From RGEC01 sp964626685 (lineage in GTDB: Bacteria; Bacteroidota; Bacteroidia; NS11-12g; UBA955), in contig CAZVJY010000003.1 of assembly GCA_964626685.1 (NCBI GenBank), positions 124,001-188,000 on the forward strand: a stretch of 64,000 bases of DNA, written 5' to 3'. Positions within the stretch are counted from its first letter, which is position 1. Each line of letters begins with the position of its first letter. Positions 34,979 to 41,894 of this stretch are shown one piece after another. Below the pieces are notes generated by a model. That model did no database searches. It saw nothing but the letters and a program-made list of their open reading frames with translations, and was not told where the DNA came from. A program made the translations under genes and the position numbers.

Positions 34979-35469
34979 GTATTTAATGTAATGATTTCAA
35001 TGCCAACATGTTGGTAACGCGCAAAAGGGTTTTGTACTAACTGTTTGTAATCTATAGTATCCCCAGGCATCTTATTTTTTAGTCTAGATTGATTGAGCAT
35101 TTTATCTTCCTGCTTAGTGATAGTGGCAATAGTTATCAAGTTGTCAAGAATTTTTGATATTCCCTCCTGGTTCAATAATTCAACAGGAATGTTTCGGAGA
35201 ATGTCCACTATAATTTTTATAGGGATTGCGTGCTCCTTAACAACAAAACTATTTTTTCTTTCAGAAAGTTCTAGTGCTTTTTTTGAAACAAATTTTGACC
35301 AGAAAATTTTTTTCCAATCTGCCTTGTTATTTGTGACATAGCCGTTCCTGTAGCAATAGTATTGGTCAATAAAATGTCGCATATGTTGAGCTCTTCCATT
35401 TTGGAGTTCAAGTATGATATGCTGAACTTCAATCTCAGCCTGCCTGTTTTTGGATGTGGTAACTATCAC
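34975..35469 (-). CDS. Hypothetical protein in the tRNA-Ala island
   Basis: 164 residues from a GTG start, AT-rich codon use unlike lpxB. The sequence is mostly helical and charged (KKIFWSKFVSKKALELSERK, then IKIIVDILRNIPVELLNQEGISKILDNLITIATITKQEDKM). No signal peptide or TM segment. I do not recognise a family. It follows the small coiled-coil gene by 16 nt on the same strand, so the two may form an operon. It lies between an intact tRNA-Ala and a damaged copy and is bracketed by an 11-bp direct repeat, suggesting acquisition. Confidence 0.6.
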   Translation of the reverse strand: MIVTTSKNRQAEIEVQHIILELQNGRAQHMRHFIDQYYCYRNGYVTNNKADWKKIFWSKFVSKKALELSERKNSFVVKEHAIPIKIIVDILRNIPVELLNQEGISKILDNLITIATITKQEDKMLNQSRLKNKMPGDTIDYKQLVQNPFARYQHVGIEIITLNT

Positions 35470-35476
35470 TAGTTAA
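35466..35476. repeat. 11-bp direct repeat, right copy
   Basis: Second copy of TCACTAGTTAA, 498 nt from the first. It covers the GTG start of the 164-residue gene. Confidence 0.7.
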
Positions 35477-35485
35477 ATTCCCTAG

Positions 35486-35695
35486 CTATTTTTTTGCCTG
35501 CGCTTTGTAGTACTCAATTTCTTTTTTTAACTGAATATTTCTGTCAGTGTAATTTTTGATGTTATTTTTTGTGCCTTCCCTATGCTTTGGCTCTAATCTT
35601 TTCATTCTTTCTTTTAGTTCTGCAATATGGTTTTTGTTTTGCAAAATCTGTTCTTTGCGACGCTCAACTTGGGCTTTAATTTCTTCTTTTGTCAT
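35486..35695 (-). CDS. Small coiled-coil protein in the tRNA-Ala island
   Basis: 69 residues from the ATG at 35695 (MTKEEIKAQVERRKEQILQN). Nearly all Lys/Glu/Arg/Asn with heptad-like leucine/isoleucine spacing (HIAELKERMKRLEPKH, then IQLKKEIEYYKAQAKK), i.e. a soluble coiled coil. No known domain. It is upstream of the 164-residue gene on the same strand, and the pair is the only coding content of this AT-rich insertion. A partner or antitoxin-like role would be speculation. Confidence 0.55.
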   Translation of the reverse strand: MTKEEIKAQVERRKEQILQNKNHIAELKERMKRLEPKHREGTKNNIKNYTDRNIQLKKEIEYYKAQAKK

Positions 35696-35728
35696 GAGAT
35701 TATGGTTTTTTAAGCAAGTAAAGATCAA

Positions 35729-36190
35729 AAATAAAAATAATTTATAAATTTCAAAGTAATCCTTTCAGAAAATCTTACTACAGTTAATACCATTACATCA
35801 GCCACATCAAAAATTACAACTATTGGGATTGGGATTCAGATTACAACTTCTTCTCCTTTGCAGATGAAGGTATACTCAGTTAAGATTTGTGGTAGAGATT
35901 ATGCGCTTAAAACCATGTACCTATGGTCATGGGTGTCCACCCTGGAATTTTAGCACTTTCTCTTTAAATACCAATCTTTACTTACTATTTAATGGTGATC
36001 ATAGGTAAGTAAAAATAAAGATGATATTTACCACATTTTCTAGATTCAATTGCAAGCAGATTTTTTGGCAAAAATTTGTGCAAGTGTTGTGAGGCTAACT
36101 AAGCTTGCACTACAGTTTTTTTACTTTGAGATACATTTGGGTATCTGACATAGGGGCTGAATTGTAAGTTATAGTTAGATAGGAGTTTAT
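35729..36190. other. AT-rich non-coding stretch in the tRNA-Ala island
   Basis: About 460 bases with no credible reading frame on either strand, and clearly lower GC than flanking genes. I see no tRNA, terminator or strong promoter in it. It fits decayed island DNA. Confidence 0.6.
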
Positions 36191-36331
36191 GCTGGATAGA
36201 GCGCTTGCATGGCATGCAAGAGGTCATCGGCCCCGAAAAAAAAATAGGTACATTTCTTGATTTTTCGAGGGTCCACGAAACAGCAAGCCCAGGAGGCGCT
36301 GTTTCGTGATTCGACTCCGCTATCCTCCACC
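36191..36331 (+). pseudogene. Broken second copy of tRNA-Ala with a 79-nt insert
   Basis: 36197-36230 is identical over 34 nt to the D-loop-through-variable region of the tRNA-Ala at 34852, including the complete GGC anticodon arm. 36310-36331 repeats the T-loop and 3' acceptor (TTCGACTCCG, then C/TTATCCTCCACC with one change). Between them, exactly after CATCGG, lie 79 foreign bases. The 5' acceptor and D-stem half has degenerated and can no longer pair, so no functional tRNA is expected. The downstream terminator is also copied in imperfect form (to 36354). Confidence 0.85.
36231..36309 (+). repeat. 79-nt double-hairpin insert inside the tRNA-Ala copy
   Basis: The insert folds as two hairpins: CCCCGAAAAA with TTTTTCGAGGG (one bulge), then CACGAAACAGC (36274-36284) with GCTGTTTCGTG (36298-36308), an 11-bp perfect stem with an inner GCC/GGC pair. 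It has no coding potential and no obvious target duplication. It may be a small non-autonomous hairpin element. Confidence 0.7.
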
Positions 36332-36332
36332 A

Positions 36333-36355
36333 AAGCTATGATTGGGGCTTTTTTG
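36333..36355 (+). terminator. Degenerate copy of the tRNA-Ala terminator
   Basis: AAAGCTATGATTGGGGCTTTTTT mirrors the intact tRNA-Ala terminator, but the 5' arm has lost its CCCC, so the stem is weak. It shows that the duplicated segment extended past the tRNA. Confidence 0.55.
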
Positions 36356-36644
36356 TTTGAATTACTTTTTATTCTTATTCAGATTACACAGCATTGTTTT
36401 ATACTGTCCAATGATGCTATCAAAGACAAGGTTAATTTATCCCAAAATCAAATTTATCCGGGATAACCTAGCCATTTTGATTATTCATTTAAAGAGGGAG
36501 CGGGGATATATTCGGTTCCTGACTTTTTCAATATCTATCTGATAAACTCAGCGTTTCTAGTTAAAAACATTATTAAACATTCACTTAACAAACGGGTATG
36601 GGTATTTTATATCAGAATCCGCATTATCTAATTATAGGTTGAGT
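36356..36644. other. AT-rich intergenic stretch before the Crp/Fnr gene
   Basis: About 290 bases, no supported gene; short frames running out of the tRNA copy are not credible. No match to the TGTnAC-N4-GTnACA operator is seen here. Confidence 0.5.
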
Positions 36645-36652
36645 TATATTTG
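36645..36652 (+). promoter_or_regulatory. -7 element of the Crp/Fnr regulator gene (TATATTTG)
   Basis: TATATTTG, three bases (AAC), then ATG at 36656. An in-frame TTG at 36650 lies inside the box and so cannot be the start of an mRNA made from it. Confidence 0.5.
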
Positions 36653-36655
36653 AAC

Positions 36656-37279
36656 ATGGATTCACTTCATCGGCACTTCCACCGATTCGAGCCAGGACTG
36701 CTTCAAGAGATTGAAAAGGTAGGTATGGTTCGCCAATTCAAGGCAGGTGTGCAAATTATTGGTTCAGGAGAACCCATGAAGTATACCATGCTGGTGCTGA
36801 GTGGGAAAATAAAACTCTATACCGAAGGAGAAAATGGGGAGGAGTTTTTTATGTACTACCTGGAGCCCGGACAGGCCTGCGCCCTGAGTTTTGTGTGTGC
36901 TGCCCGCAATAAAAAAAGCGATGTAGAGGCCTATGCTATCGAAGACAGCGAAGTGTTGTTTATACCGGTGGAACTGATGGATGACCTGATGCTCAGGTAT
37001 AAGTCATGGTACATCTTTGTGGTGGAAACCTATCGGGCTAGGTATCAGGAGTTGCTGGATGCCATACGCAGTGTGGCTTTTCACGCCATGGATGAAAGAC
37101 TGGAATACTATCTGATAAGGCAAAAAAATGCCTTCAATTCTTCGGTTTTGCACCTTACACACGAACAGATTGCCAATGACCTGAACTCATCTCGTGTGGT
37201 TATTTCCCGACTGCTGAAGCAAATGGAAAACAACAAGCTGGTGAAGCTGCACCGAAACAGCATAGAATTGTTGTTTTAA
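36656..37279 (+). CDS. Crp/Fnr-family transcriptional regulator (candidate reactive-sulfur sensor)
   Basis: 207 residues. Residues ~15-125 form a cNMP-binding-type beta-roll (FKAGVQIIGSGEPMKYTMLVLSGKIKLY) and ~140-207 a winged helix-turn-helix (LTHEQIANDLNSSRVVISRLLKQMENNKLV). There is no N-terminal Fe-S cysteine cluster as in classical Fnr. Two cysteines, Cys75 and Cys81, sit in PGQACALSFVCAARN, a position suited to thiol-based sensing. It heads a cluster of persulfide and thiosulfate genes, two of which are preceded by matching Fnr-like dyads. I infer it controls them in response to sulfide or persulfide; the effector is not shown by the sequence. Confidence 0.85.
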   Translation: MDSLHRHFHRFEPGLLQEIEKVGMVRQFKAGVQIIGSGEPMKYTMLVLSGKIKLYTEGENGEEFFMYYLEPGQACALSFVCAARNKKSDVEAYAIEDSEVLFIPVELMDDLMLRYKSWYIFVVETYRARYQELLDAIRSVAFHAMDERLEYYLIRQKNAFNSSVLHLTHEQIANDLNSSRVVISRLLKQMENNKLVKLHRNSIELLF

Positions 37280-37288
37280 GAGCCACTG

Positions 37289-37304
37289 TGTAACATTGGT
37301 AACA
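37289..37304 (+). promoter_or_regulatory. Crp/Fnr-type operator upstream of the TauE gene
   Basis: TGTAACATTGGTAACA fits the dyad TGTnAC-N4-GTnACA. A -7-like box CAACTTTG follows at 37326-37333, with exactly 21 nt between, and no -33 TTG is present at its place. The dyad centre would be near -41 from the expected start, the class II activator position. A matching site with identical spacing precedes the persulfide dioxygenase gene. Confidence 0.65.
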
Positions 37305-37359
37305 GTTTGCCCGGATTTTTCTCTCCAACTTTGCTGAAAATATTTTTGAAACTACAGCT

Positions 37360-38175
37360 ATGGATTGGATAGAAATACTTGGTTATCTGGCATCGGCCCT
37401 CATTGGAGTATCACTGGGATTAATAGGCGGGGGAGGTTCCATATTGACAGTGCCAGTGCTAAAATACATTTTCAACCTGGATACCGTCACGTCGACTGCT
37501 TATTCCCTATTTATTGTGGGCGCCAGTAGCCTGGTGGGAGCGGTTCCCAAATACAAAGAGGGTCTGGTAAATATCAAAACTGGCTTGATTTTCGGTGCCC
37601 CTTCTATCCTGGCTGTTTATGCCACCCGCAAATGGCTGGTGCCCGTAATTCCCGATGCGGTGTTTACTGCAGGGCAGTTTGAATTTACCAAAAGCATGCT
37701 CCTGATGAGCATCTTCGCTGTGCTTATGATTTTTGCGTCGTTCAGCATGATTCGCAAACCCAAAAAGTCGGGTGAATATGGTGATGACAGCAAGCCGCTG
37801 AACTTTAACTATCCAATGATTCTGCTGGAAGGCGCTGTTGTTGGTGTGCTCACCGGACTGGTGGGGGCCGGGGGCGGATTCCTGATTATTCCTGCTTTGG
37901 TTTTGTTTACCGGTTTGCCCATGAAAGAAGCCGTGGGGACCTCTCTGATGATCATTGCAGCCAAATCCCTCATTGGTTTTACCGGAGACATGAGCACCAT
38001 GCAGATTGACTGGCCTTTTCTGCTCACCGTTACTGGCATTGCCATTGCCGGTATTTTCATCGGAAACAAATTATCCAAGCGCATCGATGCTTCCAAGCTA
38101 AAAACCGGTTTTGGGTGGTTTGTGCTGGTGATGGGCATTTATGTCATGCTCAAAGAACTGGTATTCCATTTTTAA
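37360..38175 (+). CDS. TauE/SafE-family sulfite/sulfur-compound exporter
   Basis: 271-residue inner-membrane protein with about eight TM helices in two related halves: LGLIGGGGSILTVPVLKYI near the N-terminus and LTGLVGAGGGFLIIPALVLFTGLPMKEAVGTSLMII in the middle, the paired glycine-rich family motifs. Family members export sulfite, sulfoacetate or related anions; in staphylococcal cst operons a TauE protein is encoded beside CstA/CstB. Preceded by its own operator and -7 box. Substrate inferred from context. Confidence 0.88.
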   Translation: MDWIEILGYLASALIGVSLGLIGGGGSILTVPVLKYIFNLDTVTSTAYSLFIVGASSLVGAVPKYKEGLVNIKTGLIFGAPSILAVYATRKWLVPVIPDAVFTAGQFEFTKSMLLMSIFAVLMIFASFSMIRKPKKSGEYGDDSKPLNFNYPMILLEGAVVGVLTGLVGAGGGFLIIPALVLFTGLPMKEAVGTSLMIIAAKSLIGFTGDMSTMQIDWPFLLTVTGIAIAGIFIGNKLSKRIDASKLKTGFGWFVLVMGIYVMLKELVFHF

Positions 38176-38176
38176 A

Positions 38177-38192
38177 TGTAACATTAGTGACA
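38177..38192 (+). promoter_or_regulatory. Crp/Fnr-type operator upstream of the CstB-like gene
   Basis: TGTAACATTAGTGACA, the same dyad as at 37289 with two differences that fall in the spacer and at a degenerate position. GAACTTTG at 38214-38221 follows after exactly 21 nt; no -33 element. The site lies directly after the TauE stop codon. Confidence 0.65.
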
Positions 38193-38242
38193 AAAAAATA
38201 AATAAAACCTCACGAACTTTGTATAACACAATCAAAAAATAA

Positions 38243-39673
38243 ATGACCATGAAAATAGAACAAATTTATACCGGATGTTTGGCTCAGGGAGCCTATTTTA
38301 TTGAGTCTGCGGGCGAAGCTGTGGTGATTGACCCACTGCGTGAAATTCAACCCTACGTAGAACGCGCCGAAAAAAGCGGTGTAAAAATCAAGTATGTTTT
38401 TGAAACGCATTTTCATGCGGACTTTGTGTCCGGACATATTGACCTCGCCAAAGCTACCGGCGCGCAGATCGTGTATGGGCCCACCACCATGAAACTGGGT
38501 TTTGATGCCCTGGTGGCCACAGACGGACAGGAGTTTAAAGTGGGTAACATTACCTTTACCCTGCTGCACACACCCGGACATACCTTGGAAAGTTCCTGCT
38601 ATTTATTGAAAGATGAGAGCGGGAAAGAAGTAGCTATTTTTACCGGAGATACCCTTTTCATAGGTGATGTAGGCCGCCCCGATCTTGCACAGAAAGTAGT
38701 GGAAGACCTAACCCAGGATAAACTGGCCTCTTATCTCTTCGATTCACTGCGCAATAAAATCATGCCGCTGGCTGATGAAATTATCGTATATCCTGCACAC
38801 GGTGCGGGTTCTGCCTGTGGCAAAAACATGAGCAAGGAAACTTACGACACGCTGGGCAACCAGAAGAGAAACAATTATGCCCTGCGCGCCGATATGACCC
38901 GCGAAGAGTTTATCAAGGAAGTAATCACCGGATTGATGCCGCCTCCCTCATATTTCCCGAAAAACGTGATGATGAACATTGAGGGGTATGATAATATCGA
39001 ACAGGTATTGCAGCGTGGAACGCAGGCCCTCTCTCCAGCTGCATTTGAGGCCGCTGCCAATGAAACCGGTGCCCTTATACTGGACACCCGTGCGCCTCAG
39101 GCATTTGCCAAATCCTTTATCCCCAACGCCATCAATATTGGTATCGACGGCAGCTTTGCGGTTTGGGTGGGAACCCTCATTCCCGATCTGAAGCAAGAGA
39201 TTTTGCTGGTAACTGAACCCGGCCGCGAAGAAGAAGTAGTTACACGCCTGGCCCGTGTGGGATATGATTTTGCCATCGGATACCTGGATGGTGGCATGGA
39301 AAGCTGGATTGCTGCTGGAAAAGAAACAGACAGCATCAAAAGCATATCGGCCGATGAGCTTGCTGAAATTCAGAAGGCAAATCCGGATACCGCCGTATTG
39401 GATGTGCGCAAGAACAGTGAGCATTTGTCTGAGCATATTTTGGGTGCCGTAAATGCGCCACTGGATTATATCAATGACAGTATGCTGAAAGTGAGCAAGG
39501 ATAAAACCTGGTATGTGCATTGTGCCGGTGGCTACCGTTCTATGATTTTTACCTCTATCCTGAAGGCCCGTGGTTATGATAATTTAATTGATGTGGCCGG
39601 AGGTTTTAAGGCCATCAAGGATTCCGGTAAGTTCAATGTGAGCGATTACGTTTGTCCTTCTACACTGTTGTAA
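38243..39673 (+). CDS. CstB-like persulfide dioxygenase-rhodanese fusion
   Basis: 476 residues in three parts. Residues 1-~240 are a metallo-beta-lactamase fold of the ETHE1 persulfide dioxygenase type: THFHADFVSGH, HTPGHTLESSCYLL, FTGDTLFIGDVGRPDL, supplying the two His and one Asp that bind iron in that family. Residues ~265-365 are a rhodanese-like domain with no active-site Cys. Residues ~370-470 are a second rhodanese with a complete loop, CAGGYRS. This is the order of staphylococcal CstB, which turns persulfides and O2 into thiosulfate. Two possible starts, ATG 38243 and 38249. Cytoplasmic. Preceded by a putative operator. Confidence 0.88.
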   Translation: MTMKIEQIYTGCLAQGAYFIESAGEAVVIDPLREIQPYVERAEKSGVKIKYVFETHFHADFVSGHIDLAKATGAQIVYGPTTMKLGFDALVATDGQEFKVGNITFTLLHTPGHTLESSCYLLKDESGKEVAIFTGDTLFIGDVGRPDLAQKVVEDLTQDKLASYLFDSLRNKIMPLADEIIVYPAHGAGSACGKNMSKETYDTLGNQKRNNYALRADMTREEFIKEVITGLMPPPSYFPKNVMMNIEGYDNIEQVLQRGTQALSPAAFEAAANETGALILDTRAPQAFAKSFIPNAINIGIDGSFAVWVGTLIPDLKQEILLVTEPGREEEVVTRLARVGYDFAIGYLDGGMESWIAAGKETDSIKSISADELAEIQKANPDTAVLDVRKNSEHLSEHILGAVNAPLDYINDSMLKVSKDKTWYVHCAGGYRSMIFTSILKARGYDNLIDVAGGFKAIKDSGKFNVSDYVCPSTLL

Positions 39674-39694
39674 AAAATAAAAATTAACCATATC

Positions 39695-40015
39695 ATGTTT
39701 GGATCATTTTTCACTGCCAATCCGGCAGACCTGGAAGGTATTGCCTTCAAAAAAACCTTTGAAACGACCGAAGGGGCCGTTTTACTGGATGTGCGCACAC
39801 CGTCGGAGTTTGCCGGCGGTTTCATAAACGACGCTGTAAACATCGATATTATGTCGGCTGATTTTCAGCACCGCATTGCCGCGCTGGACAAAAACAAAAC
39901 CTATTTTGTGTATTGCCGCAGCGGAAACAGAAGTGGGCAGGCATGTAAGTTTATGAAGTCTCAGGGTTTCAAGGCATTTAATCTGGTAGGCGGTATCGGT
40001 GCATGGCCTAAATAA
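39695..40015 (+). CDS. Single-domain rhodanese
   Basis: 106-residue sulfurtransferase domain. VLLDVRTPSEFAGGFINDAVNIDI gives the conserved Asp-Arg strand and the active-site loop is YCRSGNRSG with catalytic Cys. It may pass sulfane sulfur between low-molecular-weight thiols and the dioxygenase encoded 21 nt upstream. Cytoplasmic, no signal peptide. Confidence 0.92.
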   Translation: MFGSFFTANPADLEGIAFKKTFETTEGAVLLDVRTPSEFAGGFINDAVNIDIMSADFQHRIAALDKNKTYFVYCRSGNRSGQACKFMKSQGFKAFNLVGGIGAWPK

Positions 40016-40026
40016 ACAATCATAAA

Positions 40027-40857
40027 ATGAAAATTATAGTTCCTATTGATTTCTCAGATATATCCCGCTATGGAACAGATCTGGCGGTAAAAATCGCGCA
40101 TGAATTGCGTGCAGAAATCCATTTACTGAATGTAATTCCGCTCCCATCTCATGTATTGTTGACCCATGAAGGCGAAATTCTGGAAGACGGTGATTTTGAC
40201 ACCTCCGGACCAAAAAAGCAGCGTGAGGAAAATAATCTCAAACTGCAGGAATGGAAACGCATGTATGCTCCCGGTGCTATTACGGCTGTTCGGTTTGGGC
40301 ACGTAAATGAGCAAGTACTGGAATATGCCAACAAGCAGGCTGCTGGCTTGATTGTAATGGGCACGCACACGACTTTCGGTATGCAGGAGTTGTTGAATAC
40401 CAGCCACGGGGAATACGTGGCAATGCACGCTACTATGCCGCTGCTGACGTTGAAATGCGACCGCTCCGACCTGCAGGTAAAGTCCATTGTGATGGCCAAT
40501 AGTTTCAAATCTGATGATATTCCCCATGCACAAATGACACTGGCAATTCAAAAAGCCTTTGATGCAAAACTATATCTGCTGCGGGTAAATACACCATCTG
40601 ATTTTGTAACAGATGCGGATGCAGAAAGGAATATGCGCTCATTTGCAGAGAAAAATAGCCTGACAAATGTGGAGTTTGCGGTTTATAATGACAGTGATAT
40701 AGAGGATGGGATCGTTCATTTTGTTGCCAAACATGATATAGATATCATTTCCATTGGCAGCAAGCAGCGTTCCGGCTTCAATAAACTCATTAATGGCTGT
40801 GTATCTGCAGATCTGGTAAATCATGTGATGAAACCCATTTTAACCCATCCCATTTAA
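40027..40857 (+). CDS. Tandem universal stress protein
   Basis: 276 residues with two Usp domains. The first begins MKIIVPIDFSDISRYGTDLA and contains LIVMGTHTTFG, close to the ATP-binding G2xG9xG(S/T) pattern. The second half (from ~150, SIVMANSFKSDD) ends with IDIISIGSKQRSGFNKLINGCVSADLV. Such proteins bind nucleotides and respond to stress or energy state. It is only 11 nt after the rhodanese and is part of the sulfur operon; its job there is unknown. Confidence 0.85.
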   Translation: MKIIVPIDFSDISRYGTDLAVKIAHELRAEIHLLNVIPLPSHVLLTHEGEILEDGDFDTSGPKKQREENNLKLQEWKRMYAPGAITAVRFGHVNEQVLEYANKQAAGLIVMGTHTTFGMQELLNTSHGEYVAMHATMPLLTLKCDRSDLQVKSIVMANSFKSDDIPHAQMTLAIQKAFDAKLYLLRVNTPSDFVTDADAERNMRSFAEKNSLTNVEFAVYNDSDIEDGIVHFVAKHDIDIISIGSKQRSGFNKLINGCVSADLVNHVMKPILTHPI

Positions 40858-40868
40858 AAATAAAAACA

Positions 40869-41441
40869 ATGATTATAGAATTACTCAAAGAACCCTGGCC
40901 CTGGTACGTAAGCGGGCCTCTTATCGGAATTTCTGTGCCTATGCTGCTGATTTTTGGAAATAAAATGCTGGGTATTTCATCTTCGCTCAGGCATACCTGT
41001 GCGGCCGTTGCACCATTCAATATTCAGTTTCTCAAATACAACTGGAAAGCGGAAATGTGGAATTTGTTTTTTGTGCTGGGAATCTTAATCGGTGGATTTG
41101 TGGGGGGTGTTTTGCTTAATAACCATGAGCCCGTTCAGATTTCGCAGGAAACCATCAGCGATATCAAATCCCTGGGGGTCAATTCTTTTGATGGATTGGT
41201 TCCTTCAGATGTGTTTAATTGGGAAACTGTATTTTCACTGAAAGGACTGGTCATTCTGGTATTCGGCGGATTTATGATTGGATTTGGTTCACGCTATGCA
41301 GGCGGATGTACTTCAGGTCATGCCATCATGGGGCTTTCCAGTCTTCAGTGGCCTTCGCTGGTTGCCGTTATATTCTTCTTTATCGGTGGTTTGCTTATGA
41401 CACATATTTTAACCCCTGTTATTTATTCCTGGTTTAATTAA
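40869..41441 (+). CDS. YeeE/YedE-family transporter, N-terminal half protein
   Basis: 190-residue membrane protein with about four TM helices. The signature loop is GFGSRYAGGCTSGHAIMGLSSLQWPS; the Cys in this loop is the one conserved in TsuA/YeeE thiosulfate transporters. Escherichia YeeE is a single ~350-residue protein; here the two halves are separate genes, this one and the next, 8 nt apart. Probably imports thiosulfate or a related sulfur species. Confidence 0.88.
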   Translation: MIIELLKEPWPWYVSGPLIGISVPMLLIFGNKMLGISSSLRHTCAAVAPFNIQFLKYNWKAEMWNLFFVLGILIGGFVGGVLLNNHEPVQISQETISDIKSLGVNSFDGLVPSDVFNWETVFSLKGLVILVFGGFMIGFGSRYAGGCTSGHAIMGLSSLQWPSLVAVIFFFIGGLLMTHILTPVIYSWFN

Positions 41442-41449
41442 ATTAAAAA

Positions 41450-41860
41450 ATGAAAAACATTAAATTTTTACTCGTAGGTATATTGTTTGGTACCGTACTC
41501 ACCAAAACGGAGGCTGTATCGTGGTTTCGCATACAGGAAATGTTTCGTTTCCAGAGTTTTCATATGTATGGAATTATCGGTTCTGCAGTGGTTGTAGGTG
41601 CAATATCAGTATGGCTGATAAAGCGATTTAAAATAAAATCCATAGAGCGCGAGGAAATCGTCATTCCCAATAAGGAATTTAGCAAAGGGCAAATCATCGG
41701 AGGAACCATTTTTGGAATGGGATGGGCCTTGGCAGGTGCTTGTCCCGGTCCGCTGTATGCACTGCTGGGGGCAGGTTATCCTGTAATTTTGGTGGTGATA
41801 TTTAGTGCGCTGCTGGGTACCTGGACCTATGCGTGGCTGAAACCCAGGTTGCCACATTAA
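41450..41860 (+). CDS. YeeE/YedE-family transporter, C-terminal half protein (DUF6691-type)
   Basis: 136 residues, about four TM helices. The second conserved thiol loop is GMGWALAGACPGPLYALLGAGYP. It completes the two-gene YeeE/YedE transporter with the preceding protein. Ends 34 nt before the cytochrome gene. Confidence 0.86.
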   Translation: MKNIKFLLVGILFGTVLTKTEAVSWFRIQEMFRFQSFHMYGIIGSAVVVGAISVWLIKRFKIKSIEREEIVIPNKEFSKGQIIGGTIFGMGWALAGACPGPLYALLGAGYPVILVVIFSALLGTWTYAWLKPRLPH

Positions 41861-41894
41861 TGCATCTGTAACCGCTAATAAATAGATTTTATTT

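Noticed and set aside
34975..35695. Toxin-antitoxin pair for the two island genes
   Set aside because: Sizes and order would allow it, but neither protein shows a known toxin fold or a DNA-binding motif, so it is not supported.
36191..36331. Functional intron-containing tRNA-Ala
   Set aside because: The insert is in the T-arm rather than the anticodon loop, and the 5' acceptor strand no longer pairs with the 3' end.
36257..36466. Reading frame running from the 79-nt insert into the tRNA copy
   Set aside because: It crosses the tRNA remnant and its terminator, has no start context and no protein-like composition.
41867..41882. TGTAAC upstream of the cytochrome gene as a third Crp/Fnr operator
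   Set aside because: Only the left half fits (TGTAAC then CGCT AATAAA); the right half GTnACA is missing and no -7 box lies 21 nt downstream.
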